From Spirochaetaceae bacterium (GTDB lineage: Bacteria > Spirochaetota > Spirochaetia > Treponematales > Breznakiellaceae), in the NCBI GenBank assembly GCA_031284085.1, contig JAITAM010000193.1, forward strand, positions 1 to 16,292: a stretch of DNA of 16,292 bases. The letters run 5' to 3'. The notes below the pieces were generated by a model, which worked only from the letters and a program-made list of their open reading frames with translations, made no database searches and was not told where the DNA came from. The translations under genes and the position numbers were made by a program. Positions within the stretch are counted from its first letter, which is position 1. Each line of letters opens with the position of its first letter. This document shows, one piece after another, positions 1 through 6,994 of this stretch.

Positions 1-171
1 GTGATCGCTCTTTTAGGCATAGGCCTCGTGGCCCTCCCCGCAGGGATCATCAGCTCAGGCTTTATCAAGGCCATAAGCAAGGAAGAGCAGGCCGCGCAGG
101 AAGGGACTCCGAAAGAAAGTAGTCCAGGGACTAAACGGATCTGTCCCCATTGCGGCAAAGAGATCGAATAA
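1..171 (+). CDS. Ion channel (voltage-gated K+ channel-like), C-terminal fragment
   Basis: The reading frame is open from the window edge, so the first codon (GTG) is probably an internal valine and the gene is cut on its 5' side. The 56 visible residues begin with IALLGIGLVALPAGIISSGF. This is the end of the last pore helix (S6) of bacterial Kv-type ion transporters, in which a GlxALPAGI-SSGF stretch follows the selectivity filter. A charged linker (KEEQAAQEG) follows, and the protein ends in CPHCGKEIE, half of a zinc-ribbon-like CxxC knuckle often seen at the tail of such channels. The protein would sit in the cytoplasmic membrane and conduct a cation, probably potassium. The filter and voltage sensor lie outside the window, so ion specificity cannot be judged. 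The stop is TAA at 169-171. Confidence 0.75.
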   Translation: MIALLGIGLVALPAGIISSGFIKAISKEEQAAQEGTPKESSPGTKRICPHCGKEIE

Positions 172-600
172 GAAGCGATCTTTCAAGAGACGGCTTTTCC
201 ACCGCTTCAGCACCAAAAACCTTACTATAAGTTTCAAACGCCACAATAGGTATCTCTCATTTCCAAGATAACTCTCAATCTTCTCTTCCATTACCACATC
301 AGTATCGTGCGGCATATTTTTTACACTTCGCTTGCTTTGCTTGCTCACATTGGCTGAGGACGGCCTGATATAGCTTCCTCCTCTCCAGCCATCTGCCACA
401 AGATCGCACGCAAATGCAACCAGCATAAATGCACTCAGTTTTGAAAACCATTGGGCAAAACCTCCTGCCCTAACTGGGGCTACGACGTTTTGCCAGCCCA
501 TATAAGAGTACTTTGCGTAGCTAAGACTTAGGCAAGACAAACGGAGGCCGAGAGTCTTTATGCCCGAAGCGTAGACAGACCTGTTATGTTTTGTAATAAA
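172..600. other. Intergenic stretch with no supported gene
   Basis: I could not support a gene between the channel stop and the hexokinase promoter. A 199-codon open frame on the minus strand (55-654) runs into the 3' end of the channel gene and has no family signature, so I treat it as fortuitous. A short minus-strand stretch near 175-250 reads PIVAFETYSKVFGAEAVEKPS in another frame. It has protein-like composition but no start and an upstream stop, and could be a gene scrap. No clear terminator hairpin follows the channel stop. Confidence 0.4.
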
Positions 601-603
601 ATA

Positions 604-633
604 TTGACAACACATCTTGTTTGGTTTTACACT
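604..633 (+). promoter_or_regulatory. Sigma-70-type promoter of hexokinase
   Basis: A consensus -35 hexamer TTGACA lies at 604-609. After an 18-bp spacer comes TACACT at 628-633, which matches four of six positions of the -10 consensus. Transcription would start near 640 and leave an untranslated leader of about 85 nt before hexokinase. The call rests on sequence match alone. Confidence 0.5.
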
Positions 634-725
634 AATCACGTTAAAGAATTCCATCGTTCAGACGGAGAACGGTATCCAAATAGAGAATGAACGGTATTCG
701 GTTGCGTTCATAGAAGGAGAGATAT

Positions 726-2051
726 ATGAAACATTTTGATCCAAAAGCCTTGATCGATTTTGCCCGGTACTACGGCTTTCATTACGATAGCTGTGATCCT
801 TACGCTTTGGTACAGGATATATCAGTTGATATGCAGCGGGGTTTACAAGGACAATCGTCAAGCCTCCTGATGATTCCTTCATATTTAACGCCGGTGCAGA
901 CAGTGCCTTCAGGAAAGACGGTTATTGCCTTAGATGCCGGAGGGACAAACTTTCGGGCAGCCTTAGTGCATTTTGATACGGAAGGCAAGGCTGTACCAGA
1001 ACAGACCGAGCGTGCGCCTATGCCGGGTACTGGGGGGCAAGTGAATGCAAAACAATTCTTTGATCAATTTGCAGAGCTTACCGCACCGCTTTTGGAGCGA
1101 TGTCCGGACGTCTGCGGTATAGGCTTTTGCTTTTCTTACCCGACTCGGATTGGTGAAGATGCCGACGGTACTGTGCTGGCATTCAGTAAAGAAGTAGACG
1201 CACCGGAAGTTATAGGCAAGAAAGTCGGCGAGGGCTTGCGCGAGGCGCTTTTAAGGCGGGGAGTGAAAGCACCGGAACGGATTGTGTTGCTTAATGATAC
1301 GGTAGCAACCCTGCTTTCCGGTCTCATTGAGATGAGAGGGGCGGGAACTGGACCTGTTATTGGAACAATTTTAGGAACCGGTTATAATACCGCATATCCG
1401 GAGCGGAACATACCAAAGATTGGATTTGCATCCGCTGAAGAACCTTACATTATCGTATGTGAAACCGGCAATTTTGCTCACCGCTACCAAGGGTATATTG
1501 ATAAAGAATTCGATCGCACTACAAAGAATCCGGGAACTTACCTGCTTGAAAAAGCTTGCTCCGGCGCTTATCTTGGTCCGTTAATGCTTCATATTACCAA
1601 TGCCGGCATTAAAGACGGGCTGCTCCAGTTCAGAAAACAAGATGAATTTGCCTCGTGGTCTACCTTACAGACTAAAGACCTTAACTCATTCTTGCGTGAT
1701 CCGTATACAAAGGAAGGTGCGCTTTCAGGCTTATTTGATCCGGATGAGTCGGATGCTAGAGCCGCTTTTACGTATCTAGCATCAATCGTTACGGAACGGG
1801 CAGCGCTCTTTGCAGCCGCCCCCATAGCAGCTGCGGTTAAGCGTATTACTATCTACGATCCGCTTAATCCGGTGCGTATCGCCATAGAAGGAACTACTTA
1901 TTTTATTTACAAGGGAATGCGCGTCGCTCTTGACTCTTGGCTCCATGCCATGCTCTCAGCTGAAAAGCCGCATCCGTATATTATTACACCGGTGGAGCAA
2001 GCATCGTTGTTCGGCGCCGCAGTGGCGGCATTAACAACCGGGCCTCGCTAA
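726..2051 (+). CDS. hxk: Hexokinase (eukaryote-like, Treponema type)
   Basis: Phosphorylates glucose and related hexoses with ATP at C6, the entry step of glycolysis in the cytoplasm. The 441-aa protein follows the hexokinase fold rather than the ROK or Glk families. It has the phosphate-1 loop LDAGGTNFRA at 69-78, the sugar-binding FSYP at 136-139, LNDTVATL at 189-196 with the likely catalytic base Asp191, the phosphate-2-like GTILGTGYNTAY at 213-224, CETGNF at 245-250, and EKACSGAYLG at 275-284 with a sugar-contacting Glu. A hexokinase of this eukaryote-like class is known from treponemes. The ATG at 726 is preceded by AGGAGA at 715-720, a well-placed ribosome site. A promoter-like TTGACA lies about 120 bp upstream, so it is probably transcribed alone. 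Length and motifs look intact. Hexose preference cannot be read from sequence. Confidence 0.9.
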   Translation: MKHFDPKALIDFARYYGFHYDSCDPYALVQDISVDMQRGLQGQSSSLLMIPSYLTPVQTVPSGKTVIALDAGGTNFRAALVHFDTEGKAVPEQTERAPMPGTGGQVNAKQFFDQFAELTAPLLERCPDVCGIGFCFSYPTRIGEDADGTVLAFSKEVDAPEVIGKKVGEGLREALLRRGVKAPERIVLLNDTVATLLSGLIEMRGAGTGPVIGTILGTGYNTAYPERNIPKIGFASAEEPYIIVCETGNFAHRYQGYIDKEFDRTTKNPGTYLLEKACSGAYLGPLMLHITNAGIKDGLLQFRKQDEFASWSTLQTKDLNSFLRDPYTKEGALSGLFDPDESDARAAFTYLASIVTERAALFAAAPIAAAVKRITIYDPLNPVRIAIEGTTYFIYKGMRVALDSWLHAMLSAEKPHPYIITPVEQASLFGAAVAALTTGPR

Positions 2052-2065
2052 TACTCTGTTCAACC

Positions 2066-2094
2066 TTGACGACATTTTGAAAATAGTATAGCAT
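2066..2094 (+). promoter_or_regulatory. Putative promoter upstream of the tsaE-tsaB cluster
   Basis: TTGACG at 2066-2071 is followed after 17 bp by TAGCAT at 2089-2094 (four of six -10 positions); TATAGC at 2087-2092 is an overlapping alternative. A second perfect -10 hexamer TATAAT lies at 2164-2169, with a weak -35 ATGAAA at 2140-2145. Transcription from the first site would begin near 2101 and give a leader of about 240 nt before the 88-aa gene. Confidence 0.4.
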
Positions 2095-2136
2095 ATTTTA
2101 TAAGGTGAGAGAAAACGCAGCCGTTTAAGGCCTGTG

Positions 2137-2280
2137 CGTATGAAAGCACCCAAGTAAAAAAAATATAATCATAAAGCTTATAAACTGTAAAAATAATTAG
2201 TTAAAGAAAACAGCGCCTTCTGAAAAAAGAAGGAGGGAATATCCCCGTTGTGGTGGGGAGAGAGGAGTAGGCTTCATACG
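2137..2280 (+). other. Possible structured leader RNA or small RNA
   Basis: CGTATGAAAGC at 2137-2147 can pair with GCTTCATACG at 2271-2280, about ten base pairs with one bulged A, closing a domain of roughly 120 nt. Inside it lie a perfect hairpin CCTTCT/AGAAGG (about 2217-2234) and a CCCC/GGGG hairpin (about 2243-2258), after an A/T-rich stretch. This is the layout of a folded leader or a small RNA between hexokinase and the 88-aa gene. I do not recognise a known riboswitch, 6S, tmRNA, SRP or RNase P signature. No T-run follows the closing stem, so it would more likely be a 5' leader than a separate RNA. Confidence 0.3.
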
Positions 2281-2339
2281 GACGTGTGGGTAACTCTAAA
2301 AATAACTTTTCATGTATGATGGATTGAAAGAAAGATACT

Positions 2340-2606
2340 ATGAAAATACTTAACATTAAAGAGCTTGTAAGAAAAGATGTCCCTATATATTATCGCATGT
2401 ACTATTCTGGTATTGTCGTAGTCGATCTTATAAATAAAACTTTAGAACTGCGGCTTGATTTTTCTATTGAAACCAAGCCGACTGGTAAAAAAGAAATTCT
2501 TTTGACTATTGCACAACCAATAGACTACCCGATAGTGCCTTTCACTAAAGCCCTCAAACAATTCATTATTGAACTTGACAATGCCGGTTCCCTCCCTCCT
2601 CTGTGA
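2340..2606 (+). CDS. Small hypothetical protein upstream of tsaE
   Basis: An 88-aa protein I do not recognise. It has no signal peptide or membrane segment. It alternates beta-prone stretches (YYSGIVVVDLI, LELRLDFSIE, EILLTIAQPI) with a predicted C-terminal helix (FTKALKQFIIELDN), compatible with a small alpha/beta fold. The ATG at 2340 is preceded by an A/G-rich stretch (GAAAGAAAGA) that can serve as a weak ribosome site. Its last codons overlap the start of tsaE, which suggests translational coupling and a shared transcript with tsaE and tsaB. The overlap is the best evidence that it is real; nothing in the sequence says what it does. Confidence 0.6.
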   Translation: MKILNIKELVRKDVPIYYRMYYSGIVVVDLINKTLELRLDFSIETKPTGKKEILLTIAQPIDYPIVPFTKALKQFIIELDNAGSLPPL

Positions 2607-3015
2607 AATTATCAGCGCCGCGCCGGAGGAGACTTTGGCTGCCGGTGAGCATTTTGCGGCTGCGCTCCGTCTAGGAAGCGTAGTCGCATTACGCGGCGGC
2701 CTTGGAGTAGGGAAAACTTGTTTTGTCAAAGGGCTTGCTCGAGGGCTTAATATAAAGGAAGAGATTACCAGCCCGACTTATACTATTGTTGCAGAATATG
2801 CCGGTACTTTCCCTTTGTACCACATTGACGTATACAGGCTCAATAGTGATGATGACTTTGATAATTTAGGAATAAGCGAACTGTTTGACCGCGGCATTAC
2901 CGTCATTGAATGGAGCGAACGTATTCCAAAGTCTATCCCGCTTGATGCTGCGATCGTTGAAATTGACATTATCACAGATGGCAAACGCCGAATACGATGG
3001 ATAAAAACTGCATAG
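2581..3015 (+). CDS. tsaE: tRNA t6A biosynthesis ATPase TsaE
   Basis: TsaE is the P-loop ATPase that works with TsaB and TsaD to place threonylcarbamoyl on A37 of ANN-decoding tRNAs. The family signature is complete: Walker A GGLGVGKTC, then SPTYTIV, the HIDVYRL strand, and EWSER near the C-terminus. The length, about 145 aa, is usual for the family. I chose the ATG at 2581 (MPVPSLLCEI...); a TTG at 2569 would add four residues. Neither start has a clear Shine-Dalgarno sequence, and both lie inside the upstream 88-aa gene, so translation is probably coupled to it. The TAG stop at 3013-3015 overlaps the ribosome site of tsaB, so the two are co-translated. Confidence 0.9.
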   Translation: MPVPSLLCEIISAAPEETLAAGEHFAAALRLGSVVALRGGLGVGKTCFVKGLARGLNIKEEITSPTYTIVAEYAGTFPLYHIDVYRLNSDDDFDNLGISELFDRGITVIEWSERIPKSIPLDAAIVEIDIITDGKRRIRWIKTA

Positions 3016-3024
3016 GGGTTTTCT

Positions 3025-3684
3025 TTGAATATCGTGAACATACTTGCTATTGACACTGCCACCGACGCTTTATCCATTGCACTTGGCAGCGGCGGCGCAG
3101 AGCTATGGTCTCTTGAAGCGGATATTGGATTGCGTCATTCGGAGCTGGTTCTTCCCCTCATTGATACCGTGCTTAAAACCGCGGGTATTACACCGCAAGA
3201 CCTGAGTATGGTTGCCTGTATGCAGGGACCGGGTTCTTTTACCGGCGTACGTATAGGCTTTTCTACCGCAAAAGGTATAAGCCTTGCGCTTAATATTCCG
3301 CTTGCAGCGGTTCCAACCCTCGATTGTATGGCATATTCATGGAAGCTCTCGCCGGGTATTGTTATTCCGGTGATTGATGCAAAGCGGCGCCGGTATTTTA
3401 CCGCTTTGTACCGGCACGGGCTGCGTATTTCCGCTTATCGCGACAGCAGCGCAGCGGATTTAGCCGGCCTTATCCCTCCCTATGAACCTATTTTGCTTAC
3501 CGGCCCTGCAGCGGATATGGTAGCTCAAGAGTGGGGCAATCCGTTAGGACTGAGCGTCTCCCCCTATGCTCGAGGCGGTAATGCCCGCGCCTTAGTGGAT
3601 TGTGTCAGAGACGGTTATGGGATAATGGGTAAAGAGTTACAGCCTTTGTATATCAGAAAAAGCGACGCAGAAGAAAAAATATAG
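3025..3684 (+). CDS. tsaB: tRNA t6A biosynthesis scaffold TsaB
   Basis: TsaB is the catalytically inactive ASKHA-fold paralogue that pairs with TsaD and TsaE in t6A synthesis. The diagnostic motif GPGSFTGVRIGFSTAKG spans residues 68-84, and the N-terminal ILAIDTATDALSIAL (about 6-20) is the expected first strand-turn pair. RHSE at 37-40 and LVLPLIDTVL follow as in the family. At 219 aa the length is typical. The start is probably TTG at 3025: AGGGG at 3014-3018 sits six bases before it. GTG at 3034 is the alternative. It lies nine bases after tsaE, so the pair forms an operon. TsaD is not in the window. Confidence 0.92.
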   Translation: MNIVNILAIDTATDALSIALGSGGAELWSLEADIGLRHSELVLPLIDTVLKTAGITPQDLSMVACMQGPGSFTGVRIGFSTAKGISLALNIPLAAVPTLDCMAYSWKLSPGIVIPVIDAKRRRYFTALYRHGLRISAYRDSSAADLAGLIPPYEPILLTGPAADMVAQEWGNPLGLSVSPYARGGNARALVDCVRDGYGIMGKELQPLYIRKSDAEEKI

Positions 3685-3786
3685 TCTTATACCATTGCAA
3701 GCCGCCCATTGCATCGCAGCCTTCATAATTCTTGCCAGTAGCATAAGCCTTGAGAAAACGCTATCTTAATTAAAAGGCATGCGTTC

Positions 3787-5154
3787 TTGAAATCATCAGT
3801 TACTATAGAAAGCACTATGGCCGTGCAGTGGAATAACAAAGCGATCTTCCGCCTCTTGTGGCCCCTCGTCATTGAGCAGCTTCTAGCCCTCGCCATGGGC
3901 GCGGCGGATACTGTTATGGTCAGTTCCGTAGGAGAATTTGCCGTATCAGGCGTTAATGTCGTTGATAGCATAAACAATTTGCTTGTTATTGCTTTTACAG
4001 CATTGGCAACCGGAGGCGCTGTGGTAGTGAGCCAATACATAGGCCGGCACGATGCCAAAAATGCGCAAATAGCCTCGAAGCAGCTTATCTATGCCTGTCT
4101 GGCCATTTCCTTGGTCATTATGGCGGTAAGCATGATTTTAAGGCGCTCTATTATTTGGCTTTTGTACGGCAATATAGAAAGTACCGTTATGGAAGCGGCC
4201 TCCCTCTATTTTTTGATCACCGCGCTCTCCTATCCGTTTCTGGCGCTTTACAACGCCAATGCGGCGCTTTTTCGGGCGGCAGGCAATTCAAAAGTAACGA
4301 TGAGAATAGCGCTTCTTGTAAATATACTGAACATAGGCGGCAACGCATTTTTTATCTTTGGACTGCATATAGGCGTTGCCGGTGCGGCGCTCTCAACATT
4401 GATAAGCCGCATAGTCGCTGCAGTCATTACTTTGGCTCTGCTTATCCGCAGCAACAGCTCTATTTCACTTGCCGGCATCCTCAAGGTGCGGTTTCTGCCG
4501 GCTATGATACGAAAGATTCTGAATGTCGGCATTCCAAGCGGCATAGAAAGCTCTATGTTTATGATAGGCAAGCTGCTCACACAAAGGATTTTCACTACCT
4601 TCGGCACGTCTGCTATGGCGGGAAATGCTATAGCAGGGGTGATAAATTCTTTTTCGTTTATGCCCGGCAACGCCTACGGCATAGCGCTTCTTACCATAGT
4701 CGGCCAGTGCGTCGGCGCCGGCGATTACAACGCCGCTCGAAAGAACACGGCTAAGATTATGAAACTATCGTATCTCACCGTTTTTATAATGAGCAGCCTG
4801 ACCCTTCTTTTTATGGAGACGCTGATAGGTATGTTCAGCCTGAGCCCTGAGGCGCACAATTTTGCAAAGACTTTTTTGAACGTCCACTGTATTTCCATGA
4901 TTATAGGGTGGTCTATGAGTTTTGCATTGCCCAATGCGTTACGAGCGGCAGGCGACGCCCGCTACGTTATGTACGTTGCGGCAATTTCCATGTGGACTGT
5001 TCGGGTAAGCTTCTCCTATCTTTTGTCGTATACCTTTAATGTGGGGCCTTTAGGCGTATGGATTGCTATGGGCAGCGACTTTATCAGCCGCGGGGCCTTT
5101 TACTACATCCGTTGGGTTCGCGGCGCGTGGCAGAAGAAGAAGGTGCTAGAATAG
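3787..5154 (+). CDS. MATE-family multidrug/Na+ antiporter
   Basis: A twelve-helix inner-membrane exporter of the multi-antimicrobial extrusion family, which expels cationic drugs or metabolites in exchange for Na+ or H+. The two homologous halves are visible. In the first half, ATGGAVVVSQYIGR lies at about 74-87 and LFRAAGNSKVTMRI at about 161-174, followed by NIGGNAFFIFGLHIGVAGAA. The second half carries the matching NALRAAGDARYVMYV. The length of 455 aa is normal. The annotated start is TTG at 3787, nine bases after AAAAGG (3772-3777); an in-frame ATG at 3817 is a good alternative because the family's conserved region begins just after it. It follows tsaB by about 100 bp with no terminator seen. 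The substrate cannot be predicted. Confidence 0.88.
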   Translation: MKSSVTIESTMAVQWNNKAIFRLLWPLVIEQLLALAMGAADTVMVSSVGEFAVSGVNVVDSINNLLVIAFTALATGGAVVVSQYIGRHDAKNAQIASKQLIYACLAISLVIMAVSMILRRSIIWLLYGNIESTVMEAASLYFLITALSYPFLALYNANAALFRAAGNSKVTMRIALLVNILNIGGNAFFIFGLHIGVAGAALSTLISRIVAAVITLALLIRSNSSISLAGILKVRFLPAMIRKILNVGIPSGIESSMFMIGKLLTQRIFTTFGTSAMAGNAIAGVINSFSFMPGNAYGIALLTIVGQCVGAGDYNAARKNTAKIMKLSYLTVFIMSSLTLLFMETLIGMFSLSPEAHNFAKTFLNVHCISMIIGWSMSFALPNALRAAGDARYVMYVAAISMWTVRVSFSYLLSYTFNVGPLGVWIAMGSDFISRGAFYYIRWVRGAWQKKKVLE

Positions 5155-5157
5155 TCC

Positions 5158-5439
5158 ATGCAGCGCTGCCCTTCACCAACCGCAGCCCCAAACCATCCCA
5201 TCCTATAGGCAAATATCCGCAGCCCCGCCCTTAATACAAGCATCGTTAGAATAAATTGCGCTAAGGATGGCATAGATTCCGCTTTTGTGGATGTAAGCAC
5301 GGAAGCGGTGAACGAGACGCTCACCCTCAACAGGCTGTTCGGCATTACGGGACACAAGATAAAGGTAGTCGGGGACGATGCGGCAGAAGTGGTTACGCAG
5401 TTTGCCTCCGAGAGGTCTAGGGCGGGGTCAGACCTCTAA
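5158..5439 (+). pseudogene. Decayed gene remnant, possibly HU/DUF4469-like C-terminal domain
   Basis: A frame starts with ATG at 5158, meets TAG at 5206-5208 after 16 codons, and is then open from 5209 to TAA at 5437-5439. The downstream part reads like a real protein: SIVRINCAKDGIDSAFVD, then NETLTLNRLFGITG and HKIKVVGDD. The pattern 'LTLNRLF-ITGHKIKVVGDD' recalls the C-terminal beta domain of the HU-like/DUF4469 proteins that treponemes carry in several copies, where the similar line is followed by a GVYF-type strand. Here that strand is missing, and the frame runs into repeat sequence (GGCGGGGTCAGACCTC) that supplies the last residues, RAGSDL. I infer a truncated, stop-containing relic. 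The family assignment is tentative. Confidence 0.4.
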
Positions 5440-5652
5440 TGCAAACACTGCCTTCCGAGAAATATTATGTAGAGGTTGTTCCTTATAGTGATAGCAGCGA
5501 TTATGGTACTTACGCCGCTTATTTCTATAATAAGATAGAATGCGGAGGTATGGCTTCTGGCCTGAAAGAAGGCAGGAGGGAAAAGGGACAGATCTCAGGC
5601 CGGCCTGTTTCATGGGCAGAACAGACCCTTGACATGGGCTATGTCTGACCCC
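5424..5652. mobile_element. MITE-like segment bounded by 10-bp inverted repeats
   Basis: GGGGTCAGAC at 5424-5433 and its exact reverse complement GTCTGACCCC at 5643-5652 bound 229 bp. The left end with its flank (5418-5436) also matches 18 of 19 bases of the reverse complement of 7979-7997, so the same terminal sequence is used elsewhere in the window. The inside contains a 69-codon frame but no transposase. This is the architecture of a small non-autonomous element, or of a palindromic repeat pair trapped around older sequence. No clear target-site duplication was found. Confidence 0.35.
5439..5648 (+). CDS. Doubtful small ORF inside the inverted-repeat segment
   Basis: A 69-codon frame whose ATG overlaps the stop of the preceding remnant (TAATG). 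The first half (KYYVEVVPYSDSSDYGTYAA) has plausible protein composition but matches nothing I recognise. The second half (from about QISGRPVSWAEQ) is encoded by repeat sequence: TCTCAGGCCGGCCTGTTTCA at about 5594-5613 recurs with one change at 16171-16190. No convincing ribosome site precedes it. It is more likely a relic, or a by-product of the repeats, than a working gene. I list it because the stretch is otherwise without genes. Confidence 0.2.
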   Translation: MQTLPSEKYYVEVVPYSDSSDYGTYAAYFYNKIECGGMASGLKEGRREKGQISGRPVSWAEQTLDMGYV

Positions 5653-5665
5653 TAACATGAACTGC

Positions 5666-5726
5666 AGCCGTACGCCGCTTTTGACACAACAGCGTAACTT
5701 TATAAACAGGCTGGCCTGTCGGCCTG
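5666..5726 (-). repeat. Dispersed repeat family A, degenerate copy
   Basis: Starts AGCCGTACGCC and continues through GACACAACAGCGTAAC to AAACAGGCTGGCCTG. It is a recognisable but diverged relative of the copies at 8763-8850 and 12474-12546, in the same orientation. It forms most of the upstream region of the epimerase gene and contains TTGACA (5681-5686) and TATAAA (5701-5706), with a spacing of only 14 bp. It may therefore have brought promoter-like sequence with it. Confidence 0.5.
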
Positions 5727-5749
5727 AAAAACAAACAGAGGAACACTTT

Positions 5750-6994
5750 ATGGAAACTTTTATTGATCAGTTGCTATCAGAGCTAAAACAGAACATACTC
5801 CCATTTTGGCTCAGATATGGGCGCGATACCGGTTCGAAGGGCTTTTATGCCTATCTTGATAATGATTTGTGCGGCAATAGACTGGTGCCGCGCTCGGTGG
5901 TAATGACCGCCCGACACCTTTGGACTTATAGCGCCGCAGCCATCGCATTGTCCGACCGCCAATGGCTCTCCGGCGCAGCCTATGCTTACGAATACCTCGA
6001 CTCCTATTCGGACTGGGTTTTCGGCGGTATGTATTGGACTATAGGTGTGGACGGCAGCCCAAGCGATACGCGCAAACAAATCTACGGGCAGGCTTTTGCC
6101 ATTTACGGTATGAGCGAGTATGCCCGCGCCTTATTCTTTTTCGGCGATACCGCGCAGGCTCAAGCGGTCTCGGATAAGGCGGTAACGCTCTTTAACTACC
6201 TCCAAACCTATGCCTATGACGATGAATACGGCGGTTATTATGAAGCGCTCGGCAGCAGTTGGCAGCCCATTGCCAATACACGGTTATCCGATGTCGACAT
6301 GAATTGCGATAAATCCATGAACACCAACTTGCACGTTCTTGAAGCTTTGACCGCCTTGCTGCGGGTCGTCCGCCTCCTTCGCCCTGAAGCTGAAAAGGCG
6401 GTGCAGGACGCTTTGGAATCTCTTATTACGGTAACTACAGAGCGTATATGCGGCAAGGACTTTCACCTTGATCTGTTCTTTACCAGAGAGTGGACTGCAA
6501 TGAACGATATTGTTTCATTTGGGCATGACATTGAAGCGAGCTGGCTCTTATGGGAAGCCGCCTGTGAAGTAGACAAGCAGGAGCTGAAAGAGAAAGTACG
6601 CCCGATTGTGCTTAACATGGCTTGCGTTTCTCTTAAAGAAGGTTTTGTCGGCACAGACGAGTACGGCGCTTTGGAGAATGAAATCAGTGAAGGCAAGCGC
6701 GACAGGACTCGGATATGGTGGTGCCAAGCGGAGGCTTTGGTTGGTTTCTTTAACGCGTGGCAATTAACCGGCGAAGAACGCTACCGTAATGCGGTTTATC
6801 AAGAGTGGCGCTGGATACAGCAGTATCAAAAAGACCATAAAGGCGGCGACTGGTTTTGGGCGGTCTCGTCCGAAGGTATTCCGGATCGCACGCAAGCAAA
6901 GGGAGGCAACTGGAAAACCCCCTATCACAATGCCCGCTCTTGCATGGAATTGCTCCGGCGCATCGAGGAAAGCTCTGTATGTTCGACCTTGTAG
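5750..6994 (+). CDS. Cellobiose 2-epimerase-like (AGE superfamily)
   Basis: An (alpha/alpha)6-barrel epimerase of the N-acylglucosamine 2-epimerase superfamily. It resembles cellobiose 2-epimerase (EC 5.1.3.11), which converts the reducing glucose of cellobiose or other beta-1,4-disaccharides to mannose. From the chosen start it is 414 aa, right for that group. Visible hallmarks are RHLWTYSAA at 55-63, MNTNLHVLEA at 190-199, SFGHDIEASWLLWEA at 257-270 with catalytic-type His259, RIWWCQAEALVGF at 321-333, and WKTPYHNARSCME at 388-400 with His393. I chose ATG at 5750 because AGAGGAA (5737-5743) lies six bases upstream; a longer frame from 5657 would be encoded by repeat sequence. It overlaps the sugar kinase gene by 16 bp, so the two are co-expressed. 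Acting on N-acylglucosamine is the alternative but fits the motifs less well. Confidence 0.8.
   Translation: METFIDQLLSELKQNILPFWLRYGRDTGSKGFYAYLDNDLCGNRLVPRSVVMTARHLWTYSAAAIALSDRQWLSGAAYAYEYLDSYSDWVFGGMYWTIGVDGSPSDTRKQIYGQAFAIYGMSEYARALFFFGDTAQAQAVSDKAVTLFNYLQTYAYDDEYGGYYEALGSSWQPIANTRLSDVDMNCDKSMNTNLHVLEALTALLRVVRLLRPEAEKAVQDALESLITVTTERICGKDFHLDLFFTREWTAMNDIVSFGHDIEASWLLWEAACEVDKQELKEKVRPIVLNMACVSLKEGFVGTDEYGALENEISEGKRDRTRIWWCQAEALVGFFNAWQLTGEERYRNAVYQEWRWIQQYQKDHKGGDWFWAVSSEGIPDRTQAKGGNWKTPYHNARSCMELLRRIEESSVCSTL

Noticed and set aside
55..654. 199-codon minus-strand ORF beside the ion channel
   Set aside because: It overlaps the antisense of the channel's 3' end, has no ribosome site and no family signature.
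2101..2339. 6S RNA, tmRNA, SRP RNA or RNase P RNA in the leader
   Set aside because: None of the sequence signatures of these RNAs is present, so I left it as an unclassified structure.
4155..4754. 199-codon plus-strand ORF inside the MATE gene
   Set aside because: It is an out-of-frame shadow with basic, low-complexity composition; the MATE frame carries the conserved motifs.
5657..5749. Longer N-terminus for the epimerase
   Set aside because: The extra 31 residues are encoded by the dispersed repeat, while the ATG at 5750 has a good ribosome site and matches the family start.
6856..6978. Longer N-terminus for the PfkB kinase
   Set aside because: The extra 41 residues are out-of-frame translation of the epimerase gene; the PfkB fold begins at 6979.
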